Positions 56,667 to 64,000 of a DNA stretch of 64,000 nucleotides are shown one piece after another; the first letter of the stretch is position 1, and every line of letters starts with the position of its first letter. The notes beneath the pieces are model-generated. The model searched no databases. It was given only the letters and a program-made list of their open reading frames with translations, and had not been told where the DNA came from. Source of the DNA: Lachnospiraceae bacterium (lineage in GTDB: Bacteria; Bacillota; Clostridia; Lachnospirales; Lachnospiraceae); contig JAAWCJ010000029.1 in NCBI GenBank assembly GCA_022793195.1, positions 62,001 to 126,000 on the forward strand. The letters are read 5' to 3'. The translations under genes were made by a program, and so were the position numbers.

Positions 56667-56695
56667 TTGCCATTCTGTCTTCCCTCATGTATAAT
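56667..56695 (+). promoter_or_regulatory. Promoter of the membrane protein at 56727
   Basis: TTGCCA (56667-56672), 17 bp, TATAAT (56690-56695), 31 bp before the ATG. Confidence 0.75.
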
Positions 56696-56726
56696 AAAGT
56701 AAATCTATTGAAAAGGACTTAAAACC

Positions 56727-57428
56727 ATGATTACTCTTATTTCTGATGAATCAGAACAGATTTCCAGAATCCTTGAATTTCTGACTTATTCCGGTATTGA
56801 TGCGGAAAGTTCTTACAACGGCGAAACCGACCTGTTTGTCCTGAAAGTTCCGGGTCAGCAGTACCGCCAGGCATCTGCCCTCCTCAAAATCTATATGGAA
56901 CAAGAACCCGATACGCCGGACAAAGACCATGAAGAAGCTGCAGTCCCCGCCCATACATTTGTGGGCAGCGACGATAAATATAAAGACAATGCTTCTTCTG
57001 CCTTTGCTTTCCTGACCGTCGGCGCCTTAATCCTTCTCGTCCTTATCCTCTGCTCCTGCAATCTCCTTGCGTTGCCCCTTACCTTTGCAAAACAGCCCTT
57101 CATGTTTCTGACTCTTTTGTTCCTCGCCTTTGCGTTTCTTGTCATCGGTATCCTTTCGCTGAAAAAAGCCGATACCTACAAGGAAAAAATGAAAACAGAG
57201 AAAGCCCTGGAGGCTGATATGATCAAATGGTTTCTGGCCACCTATAGAAAAGAACAGCTTGACCACATCATCGAAGCCGGAGAAGGCACCCTCCCCAGGG
57301 CAGAAATCTTATGTCTCAAACGGCTGGAGCTGATCCGCAGTTATCTTCTCCGGGAATATCCTGCCCTGGAGGAAAACCATGCGGATGCAGTCAGCGAAAC
57401 CATCTACCAAAAAATCTTTGAAGAATAA
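56727..57428 (+). CDS. Two-helix membrane protein of unknown function
   Basis: A 233-residue protein that I do not recognise beyond its layout. The N-terminal about 65 residues (ITLISDESEQISRILEFLTYSGIDAESSYN, in parts) look like a small ferredoxin-like or DUF2007-like domain that handles a short signal. An acidic linker follows, then two adjacent transmembrane helices (about 93-115 and 120-142) and a helical cytoplasmic C-terminus. Both ends are probably cytoplasmic. It is a single gene with its own good promoter, convergent with yitT. Confidence 0.75.
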   Translation: MITLISDESEQISRILEFLTYSGIDAESSYNGETDLFVLKVPGQQYRQASALLKIYMEQEPDTPDKDHEEAAVPAHTFVGSDDKYKDNASSAFAFLTVGALILLVLILCSCNLLALPLTFAKQPFMFLTLLFLAFAFLVIGILSLKKADTYKEKMKTEKALEADMIKWFLATYRKEQLDHIIEAGEGTLPRAEILCLKRLELIRSYLLREYPALEENHADAVSETIYQKIFEE

Positions 57429-57459
57429 ATACATTTCCTTTTACCGCCATCTGTCCTGT

Positions 57460-58350
57460 TTACAGATGTTTCGGAAAATTGCCATAAATCTGGCAGCCTT
57501 CATTTAAAACAAGAAATGCGTGGGGATCGATCTCCTTCACCAGACGCCTTAAAATTGCCGCCTCATACTTTGACAGGACCGAATACACAATCACCGTATC
57601 CTTCTCCGTATAGCCTCCCACGCCGGTCCAGAGGGTTGCGCTTCTGCTGAACTCTTTAATAATCATCTCACGGATGGCATCTCCGCCATTCCTGGTAAAA
57701 ATCATAACCTGAACATTGATACTCTGAGTATGGGCCTGGTCTACCACAATGGCTGAAAACACTGCAAAAATAATGCAGTAAATAGCTACGGACACGTCAA
57801 ATAAAAGAATACAAATGCCATAAATCACACCATTGATCACAATGGACAATTTTCCTATGCTGACGCTCTTTCCTTTTTTCGCCAGATATACACCGAGGAT
57901 CTCCAGGCCACCTCCGCTTCCTCCTGCCCGCAGAGTAATCCCGGCGCCCGCTCCGCAGATGATACCGCCGATCAGGGCGCACGTCAGCTGTTCTTCAATA
58001 ATTGCCACTTCCGGCACCGGAATAATCCCCAGAAAAAAGGAAACACATATGACATTGATTCCTGTCTTAATCAGAAATTGTTTCCCGATGCTACGCATGG
58101 CCATAATAAATAATGGTACATTCAGGAAAAAATAAAGCACCGCACTGAGATTAAATCCTCCCAGATTAATATGGAGCTTCTCTGTCACAACGCTCTGAGC
58201 GATCTGGCTGATACCCATCACGCCTCCGGCATACAATCCCATAGAGGCCACAAAAGCATTCATTCCAAATGAATAGATAAACGCCCCCACCACACAAAGA
58301 AGGTATCTGGGCCATTGTTTTTTCTGCATATACACTTCCATCTGTTCCAT
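57460..58350 (-). CDS. YitT-family membrane protein (DUF161/DUF2179)
   Basis: A 296-residue protein with five to six N-terminal transmembrane helices (about 15-205), including FVASMGLYAGGVMGISQI and LRAGGSGGGLEILGVYLAKKGK, and a C-terminal cytoplasmic DUF2179 domain (about 215-285, TGVGGYTEKDTVIVYSVLS). YitT proteins are widespread in Firmicutes; their transport substrate is unknown. GAGGAT precedes the start. Confidence 0.9.
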   Translation of the reverse strand: MEQMEVYMQKKQWPRYLLCVVGAFIYSFGMNAFVASMGLYAGGVMGISQIAQSVVTEKLHINLGGFNLSAVLYFFLNVPLFIMAMRSIGKQFLIKTGINVICVSFFLGIIPVPEVAIIEEQLTCALIGGIICGAGAGITLRAGGSGGGLEILGVYLAKKGKSVSIGKLSIVINGVIYGICILLFDVSVAIYCIIFAVFSAIVVDQAHTQSINVQVMIFTRNGGDAIREMIIKEFSRSATLWTGVGGYTEKDTVIVYSVLSKYEAAILRRLVKEIDPHAFLVLNEGCQIYGNFPKHL

Positions 58351-58501
58351 AGTTCTATCCTCATTCCATCATTAAAAATTCGCAGCCTTTCACTTGTATC
58401 CCAAAATCTCCCCCTTGTCAATACTTTTTCCAAAAGCCTTTATTTAAAACGGCTTTTAAGCAAAAAATCTTTCGATTCTTTCGTTATTAATGAAAAGCCC
58501 A

Positions 58502-59215
58502 TCATTCCCCTGTCAATCTGTTTTTTACTTTTCCGCCTACAAAGTCCACTGCCGCCTCTGCCAGCACAAGGGTCGGATCGATGTTGGGCCGGTCGATGTG
58601 AAACAAGTCAAAAGCCACCGGAAGCTCCGTGCAGCCAAGGACCAGGGTTTCCGCCCCTTCATTAAACAGCTCTTCCATGGCCCCGTAAAATCCTGTCAGG
58701 CCGATGGAGCGGTTTCCTGCTTTCACCCCTTTATAAATCACATCCATAACGCTTTTCTGCTTTTCCGGTGAAGGCATACATATCTCAATCCCTTTTGCAT
58801 CAAATACCGTTTTATAGACTCCCGACCGACAGGTTCCGTCAGTGGCCAAAAGCCCTACCTTGCTAAAACCCTTCCTTTTGATCTCTTTCGCAGTTTCCTC
58901 AATCATATGGAGGAAAGGAATCTCCACAAAAGGAATCACACGGCCATAAAAATAGTGGGCTGTGTTGCAGGGCATAATCAGTACATCAGCTCCCATGGCC
59001 TGCAGCCTCACAGCACTTTTCACCATTTCCGGGACAGGGTCTTTTCCCCCCTTCAAAATGGCGGCTGTCCTGTCCGGTATCTCCGTATTATTGTCAATAC
59101 AGACTCTGACATGCTCCTGGTCGCAGGCAGCATCCGTAACCTCCACAATTTTACGAAATAAATCACTGGTGGCCAAAGGCCCCATTCCACCAATAATACC
59201 TATGGTTTTTTTCAT
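58502..59215 (-). CDS. Aspartate/glutamate racemase family protein
   Basis: A 237-residue cofactor-independent racemase. Both catalytic cysteines are present: LIMPCNTAHYF (about residue 82) and LVLGCTELP (about residue 192). The start TIGIIGGMGPLATSDLF is typical of aspartate racemases or broad-specificity amino acid racemases (RacD/YgeA type). D-aspartate serves in peptidoglycan cross-bridges of many Firmicutes; that link is inferred. I chose the ATG at 59215 behind AGGAGGAG. It stands 80 bp from the signalling gene, possibly in the same transcript. Confidence 0.9.
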   Translation of the reverse strand: MKKTIGIIGGMGPLATSDLFRKIVEVTDAACDQEHVRVCIDNNTEIPDRTAAILKGGKDPVPEMVKSAVRLQAMGADVLIMPCNTAHYFYGRVIPFVEIPFLHMIEETAKEIKRKGFSKVGLLATDGTCRSGVYKTVFDAKGIEICMPSPEKQKSVMDVIYKGVKAGNRSIGLTGFYGAMEELFNEGAETLVLGCTELPVAFDLFHIDRPNIDPTLVLAEAAVDFVGGKVKNRLTGE

Positions 59216-59295
59216 AGTTTCTTCTCCTCCTGCAGCAGGATAAAGGCCGCCAATCCGGCGGCCAGCTTGTTTATGTACCACAACATTTTATATTA

Positions 59296-61377
59296 TTATT
59301 CCCGGCCCTCTTCATCGGTGGCCTCCGCCAAAACATGCTCCATGCTTTCTTCATAAAACTTATAAGTTCCGCGCCCTCCCCGCTTGGCGGCATAAAGCGC
59401 CGTGTCTGCCATGTGGAACAGCGTATCATAGCTGCCGTCGCAATCCTCTGCACAGGCAATTCCCATACTGACACGCACCGGAAATCCACGGTATTCACTG
59501 GTGAGCTGGCTAAACACACGCTTTACCTGTGGTTCCATATCTGTCTTATATGCCATGAAGATCATAAACTCATCCCCACCGGTACGCACTGCAATATCGG
59601 CGCTTCTGATGCTGTCTTTAATGGTTTCCGCCACATGCCTCAAAACTTCATCTCCAAAAAGATGCCCATAATTATCATTGGCCTGTTTGAAACGGTCCAG
59701 GTCAAATAGCATCAACATATAATGCTTTTCCCCATCCCCAATCAAAAGCGGTGCAATCCGCTTTTTCGCTTCCGCATGATTAAAAAGGCCCGTCAGGGAG
59801 TCATGTGCCGCCATCAGTTCCAGCCTGTTGAGCCGCTCCATATCATCGTGGATATCCACAATTTTCCCAATGGCCCCCACATACTCCATCAGTTCTTCAT
59901 TTCCCCACATGGAACGGGCAATGACTCTGCTCCAATGCTCCTGGCCCTGAATATTCAGAATATAATTTTTTTCGACAAGCGGGTCTTTCGGTGTCGTGGC
60001 TTTTAGGCTGTCCAGCAAATCTGTAAAATCTTCTTCCGAAAACACCTTCTGGCCGAAATCTTCCTTCCTGGGGTCTAAAATCGTCTCCGGCATATCCAGC
60101 TGTTGTGCTCCCCATTCAGATAAAATCATCATCTCCGGCATTGCCCTGTATTCAAACTGAATTTCCTGAGACATTTCAGAAAAGAACCTGTATTTTGTCC
60201 GCTCATGTTCCAAAAGCCGCAGGGTCCGCTCCGAAATATCCAGGCCTCCCCGCTCCATGATCTGCTCAACAGAATCTAAAATTGCATTCTGTGTGGAATC
60301 CCTCTCCAGGGATACCGCATTAAATTCTTCTTTTAAAGTATTTGACACATCCTTCAGACATTCCATAAGCAGAGGATTAAAAGTGCCACATTCCCCATTT
60401 AAAATCATATCTATGGCCTTTTCATGAGAATAAGCCGCCTTATATACACGTTTACTGGTCAGGGCGTCATATACGTCGGCCAAGGCTACCACCTGGGCCG
60501 TAATGGGAATTTCCTCTCCTTTTAATCCATCCGGATAGCCGCGCCCATCGTACCGCTCATGATGCCACCGGCAAATTTGGTATCCCACTTTGATTAACGG
60601 CTCGTCTTCCCCCATTGCTGCACTGCGCAGCATCTCAGCGCCCTCCGCCGCATGGGTGCGCATAATGTCAAACTCTTCATCAGTCAAACGGCCCGGTTTA
60701 TTGAGGATCTCCGAAGGAATGACAATCTTTCCAATATCGTGCAACGCTGCCGCATTGCTAATCAGTGGAATGTCTTTTTTAGAAATCCCATACTGGTCAG
60801 TCATCTGCAAAAGACTCTTTAAAAGAAGCTCTGTCAGCATACGGATATGAAGCACGTGAAGTCCGCTCTCTCCATTACGGAATTCCACGATATTGGACAA
60901 TATCTCAACCATCAGCTTATTGTCCTTTTCCTTTTCATAGATCTGGTCCATCACCATATGGGCCAGCTCTTTTTGTTTGGAGGCCAGCATAATGGTGCTG
61001 ATTACACGTCTTCGTACCGTCCTCTCGTCAAAAGGCCTGCTGATGTAATCTAACACCCCCATATCATAAGCCCGGTCCACATAAGAAGGGGCTGCCTCAG
61101 ATGAAATCATGATCACCGGAATACTTTTAATCCAGCCGTTTTGGTTCATAACTGCCAGCATCTCAAATCCATCCATCACAGGCATCACAATGTCTAAAAG
61201 CATCAGGGATATCTCCTGTTCGTGGCTGTGAAGAATGGCAGAAGCCTCCATGCCGTTTTCCGCTTCCAGGATATCAAACTCGCCGGACAACATGTCGGAC
61301 AGAAGCGCACGGTTAAAATCTGAGTCATCCACAATTAAAATTTTACTTCTCCCATGACCCTCTTCACTGAACCCCAT
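59296..61377 (-). CDS. Response regulator with HD-GYP and GGDEF domains (cyclic di-GMP turnover)
   Basis: A 693-residue soluble protein: receiver (about 10-130, phospho-aspartate in LMLLDIVMPVMDG), HD-GYP phosphodiesterase (about 150-350; LHDIGKIVIP and HHERYDGRGYPDGLKGEEIP complete the metal and GYP motifs), a PAS-like linker (about 395-510) and a GGDEF domain (about 530-690). VRTGGDEFMIF is intact and RSAD lies five residues before GGDEF, a full I-site. The protein can probably both make and degrade cyclic di-GMP under phosphorylation control. GGAGGGG precedes the ATG; it is 16 bp after the hybrid kinase gene, its likely partner. Confidence 0.92.
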   Translation of the reverse strand: MGFSEEGHGRSKILIVDDSDFNRALLSDMLSGEFDILEAENGMEASAILHSHEQEISLMLLDIVMPVMDGFEMLAVMNQNGWIKSIPVIMISSEAAPSYVDRAYDMGVLDYISRPFDERTVRRRVISTIMLASKQKELAHMVMDQIYEKEKDNKLMVEILSNIVEFRNGESGLHVLHIRMLTELLLKSLLQMTDQYGISKKDIPLISNAAALHDIGKIVIPSEILNKPGRLTDEEFDIMRTHAAEGAEMLRSAAMGEDEPLIKVGYQICRWHHERYDGRGYPDGLKGEEIPITAQVVALADVYDALTSKRVYKAAYSHEKAIDMILNGECGTFNPLLMECLKDVSNTLKEEFNAVSLERDSTQNAILDSVEQIMERGGLDISERTLRLLEHERTKYRFFSEMSQEIQFEYRAMPEMMILSEWGAQQLDMPETILDPRKEDFGQKVFSEEDFTDLLDSLKATTPKDPLVEKNYILNIQGQEHWSRVIARSMWGNEELMEYVGAIGKIVDIHDDMERLNRLELMAAHDSLTGLFNHAEAKKRIAPLLIGDGEKHYMLMLFDLDRFKQANDNYGHLFGDEVLRHVAETIKDSIRSADIAVRTGGDEFMIFMAYKTDMEPQVKRVFSQLTSEYRGFPVRVSMGIACAEDCDGSYDTLFHMADTALYAAKRGGRGTYKFYEESMEHVLAEATDEEGRE

Positions 61378-61393
61378 ATGATCCCCTCCCCGT

Positions 61394-63949
61394 CTATTTC
61401 AAATATTTTTTCAAAATCTGGGTCAGCCTGTTTACATCAATCGGCTTTGCCACATGGGCATTCATCCCACAGTCCAGGCAATGCTGGATATCCTCTGAGA
61501 AAGCATCTGCTGTCATAGCAATAATTGGCAGATCTGCATCCGGCCTTGACATTGCCCGGATTCCCTTCGCCGCATCATAGCCACCCATCACAGGCATCCG
61601 TATATCCATCAGGATAAGGTCATAATATCCTATTTGTGAATTTTCAAATATATCCATACAAATCTGGCCGTTTTCGGCCCGTTCCACCTGGAATCCCGCT
61701 TCCGACAAAATCTCTTCCGCTATCTCCCAGTTCAGGTCATTGTCTTCTGCCAACAAAATACGCTTTCCTGAAAACTGGGCGTACTTCTCCTCCTCCGGTT
61801 CCTCCTCCGGTTCCTCCTCCGGTTCCTTGTCCAAAACAAAGCGGCTCAACTCCAGATACAAACTGGACTTAAAAAGCGGTTTTGAAATAAATCCCTGAGC
61901 GCCGGCCGCCCTCGCTTCTTCCTCGATTTCACTCCAGTCATAGGCAGAAATAATCAGGATCGGTGTAATGTCCCCCAGGTATCTGCGTATCTCCTTAAGG
62001 GTCTCCAGGCCGTCCATGCCAGGCATCTTCCAGTCCAGAAGAATCACATCATAGTCATTTTGTTCCATGTGGCGCTTCTTTACCAGTTCTACTGCTTCTT
62101 CCCCGCTTGTGGCCCATTCCGATTCTATACCGATTTCCTTCAAAGTACTGACAGCGCTGCTGCATAATTCTTCATTATTATCCACCATCAGCATTTTCCA
62201 GGGCGGCAGAATCATATCCTTTTCCTGAACCGTGGCTCTTTCCAAATCCAATATAATATGGAATTCACTGCCTTTCCCCTGCTCGCTTTTCAGTTCAATC
62301 GTCCCATCCATGGCACTGACAATGGATTTGGTAATTGCCATTCCAAGGCCCGTTCCCTCAATTTTATCCACGTTGGAACTTTTCTCTCTGGCAAAGGTAT
62401 CAAAAATATGGGACTGGAACTCCGGACTCATACCGATTCCTGTGTCCCTCACCCGGAAATGGCACCGCACATAAGCCTCTCCCCTGGGTGAAGCTTCCTG
62501 TCTCAGATATACCCTGACGGTACCTCCCACCGGTGTAAACTTGATCGCATTGGAAAGCAGGTTGATCAGGATCTGATTCAGGCGTACACTGTCACAGTGT
62601 ACCTCCTCTGTTTCAATATCCTGTATGAAAATATCGAAATGCTGTTCCTTGGCCTTCACCTGTGACTGTACGATATTTACAATATTATCCATCGTGTCCC
62701 GCAAAGAAACCTGATTCATATTTAAAGACAGCTTCCCGCTTTCAATCTTGGACATATCCAGCACATCATTAATTAATCCCAGCAAGTGCTTACTGGACAA
62801 CGTAATTTTTTTCAGGCAGTCCTGTACCCGCGTCATATCATGAATATTGGCTATGGCAATGGCCGACATACCCACAATCCCATTCATAGGTGTACGAATA
62901 TCATGGCTCATGTTGGAGAGGAACTCACTTTTCGCCTTATTTGCGCGTACCGCTTCTGCTTTTGCCTCCTCCATCTGCCTGATCTGCCGCTGGGACATCC
63001 GGTAATACATAATAAAGATCGTGACAATGGCCACCATAATAACGGCGCAGGCCCCTGTCATCGCATATACACGCTGATCCCCCAGTTCATTGATGGAATC
63101 GTCCAGGATTCCATAAGGCATCACGCTGACAAGATACCAGTTGGAAAAAGGCAGGGGCGTACAGTAAAGATGCTGATGCACTCCGCCCACCTTTACCAGT
63201 GCGGAATACTCCCCTCCCACTGCGATAGCCGCCTTTAACCCATTTACATACTCTTCAATATCCTTTCCATCTTCTTTGTCATACTGCTCCCGCATACGGT
63301 CAAAATAATTGCTGCGGAAAGCATTGCCATTACGAATCACAAAGCTTCCGTCCCGATGGATGACGTGGCTGTACATCAAGGCATTTTCCTCTTCCAGCAC
63401 CAATGCCTTCTCCAGATATGACATGGGGATACCTGCCACCAGGGCCGTACTGGTTCTCCCGCCATTCATCGGATATGCCGCATCAATTCCCAAAAATAAA
63501 ATCCGTTCTCCATCCGCCCCATATCCACTGGTCACTTTACTGTTTCCAGACACCAAAGAATCCAGGAAGTCCTGCTGGTCAATAATCTCCACAGGTTCTC
63601 CTGAAATCACTTCGCAGTAGCCCTCTTCCGTATAAAAAGCAAGATAAGTAAAGTTTCTGACACTGCCGCTTAGCGCCAGCTCCTCCAGCATCTGGGGCCC
63701 GTATTCCACAGTCTCCGGGTCAGTCCGCTCCACAATTCCCCCGACCTGAGATAACCGAAGATCAATAATCGCCGTAAATTTCTGCTGCAGCTGTTTATTC
63801 ATCTCGCCCATATAAATCGCGCCTATCTCACTGATGGAGGCTTCGCTCCTCTGGGACATGACAACCGATACCCCGAAAAAGACCACGGCGCACAAAAGAA
63901 TCAGGCAGGTAAAGCTGGCTACTAAAAACTTCTTTGGTTTCTGAATCAT
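61394..63949 (-). CDS. Membrane hybrid sensor histidine kinase with Cache sensor and two receivers
   Basis: An 851-residue kinase: TM1 (VASFTCLILLCAVVFFGVSVV, about residues 10-31), a large extracellular Cache-type sensor (about 35-305), TM2 (about 310-332), HisKA with MSHDIRTPMN (His349), HATPase (about 455-575), receiver 1 (LLDWKMPGMDG), an (EEEP)4-type linker (DKEPEEEPEEEPEEEK) and receiver 2 (LMDIRMPVMGG). The adjacent REC/HD-GYP/GGDEF gene is the obvious output for a His-Asp relay, although an HPt protein would be needed and is not in the window. I start it at the ATG at 63949 with AAGGAG upstream, so the gene appears complete. Confidence 0.9.
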   Translation of the reverse strand: MIQKPKKFLVASFTCLILLCAVVFFGVSVVMSQRSEASISEIGAIYMGEMNKQLQQKFTAIIDLRLSQVGGIVERTDPETVEYGPQMLEELALSGSVRNFTYLAFYTEEGYCEVISGEPVEIIDQQDFLDSLVSGNSKVTSGYGADGERILFLGIDAAYPMNGGRTSTALVAGIPMSYLEKALVLEEENALMYSHVIHRDGSFVIRNGNAFRSNYFDRMREQYDKEDGKDIEEYVNGLKAAIAVGGEYSALVKVGGVHQHLYCTPLPFSNWYLVSVMPYGILDDSINELGDQRVYAMTGACAVIMVAIVTIFIMYYRMSQRQIRQMEEAKAEAVRANKAKSEFLSNMSHDIRTPMNGIVGMSAIAIANIHDMTRVQDCLKKITLSSKHLLGLINDVLDMSKIESGKLSLNMNQVSLRDTMDNIVNIVQSQVKAKEQHFDIFIQDIETEEVHCDSVRLNQILINLLSNAIKFTPVGGTVRVYLRQEASPRGEAYVRCHFRVRDTGIGMSPEFQSHIFDTFAREKSSNVDKIEGTGLGMAITKSIVSAMDGTIELKSEQGKGSEFHIILDLERATVQEKDMILPPWKMLMVDNNEELCSSAVSTLKEIGIESEWATSGEEAVELVKKRHMEQNDYDVILLDWKMPGMDGLETLKEIRRYLGDITPILIISAYDWSEIEEEARAAGAQGFISKPLFKSSLYLELSRFVLDKEPEEEPEEEPEEEKYAQFSGKRILLAEDNDLNWEIAEEILSEAGFQVERAENGQICMDIFENSQIGYYDLILMDIRMPVMGGYDAAKGIRAMSRPDADLPIIAMTADAFSEDIQHCLDCGMNAHVAKPIDVNRLTQILKKYLK

Positions 63950-64000
63950 GAATATGTAACTCCTTCTATTACGATAAAAACTCCATGCAAAAAAGGGCAT

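Overview
The window is chromosomal DNA from a spore-forming, anaerobic member of the Firmicutes, most probably family Lachnospiraceae (Clostridia). Evidence: the gene order ylxM-ffh-rpsP-khpA-rimM-trmD; rpoD-dnaG-dgt in one operon; a sporulation protein of the SpoVAF family; an NfnAB-type bifurcating transhydrogenase pair; HrcA/CIRCE control of groESL; many YitT, PFL/ACT, HD-GYP and GGDEF proteins; and strong AGGAGG ribosome binding sites. The genus cannot be fixed from this sequence alone. No rRNA, tRNA, CRISPR array, phage or intact transposase gene was seen.

Layout. 1-3.2 kb (minus): ribosome and signal-recognition operon from a strong SigA promoter before ylxM, running through ffh, rpsP, khpA and rimM into trmD, which is cut by the window edge. 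3.2-8.9 kb (minus): a truncated Rpn/PD-(D/E)XK nuclease remnant, then glycerate kinase-carB-rlmH. 8.9-9.6 kb: a PIN-domain toxin remnant and a large hairpin element. 9.6-11.6 kb: groES-groEL under a CIRCE operator. 11.7-17.1 kb: a small membrane-anchored protein, a MocR-type regulator, a small unknown protein, glnS and divergent tmcAL. 17.4-33 kb (minus): one long, nearly gap-free run starting at dgt-dnaG-rpoD and continuing through trmK, a Nif3 protein, a nucleoside kinase, a diguanylate cyclase, a zinc-finger membrane protein, polA, coaE, WalJ-like MBL, ACT, PFL and an alpha/beta hydrolase. 33.2-38 kb (plus): an NSS transporter, then a phosphatidylethanolamine cluster (PAP2, flippase-like protein, PssA, Psd). 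38-46.4 kb (minus): a hybrid histidine kinase, spoVAF, araD, a Dabb protein and nfnB/nfnA. 46.8-51 kb (minus): an island of two repeat-rich zinc-ribbon membrane proteins, a DUF6382-FHA protein and a TadZ-like ATPase. 51-58.4 kb: AI-2E-type permease, HAD phosphatase coupled to a diaminopimelate decarboxylase, guaB, rpsT, a membrane protein and YitT. 58.5-64 kb (minus): an aspartate/glutamate racemase, a REC/HD-GYP/GGDEF protein and a second hybrid histidine kinase.

The most unusual signal is non-coding. Two elements (about 17.16-17.34 kb and 41.34-41.55 kb, opposite orientation) share a core of exactly 115 bp that is about 90% identical by eye. Each core is enclosed by a long perfect or near-perfect stem whose sequence differs between copies but whose pairing is kept by compensatory changes. 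A third hairpin (9.28-9.44 kb) carries the same internal-loop signatures. One copy is nested in the loop of a dispersed terminator-type repeat that recurs at 12.1, 46.7 and 52.3 kb. This looks like a structured RNA or a hairpin-based mobile repeat family that I cannot assign to a named family.
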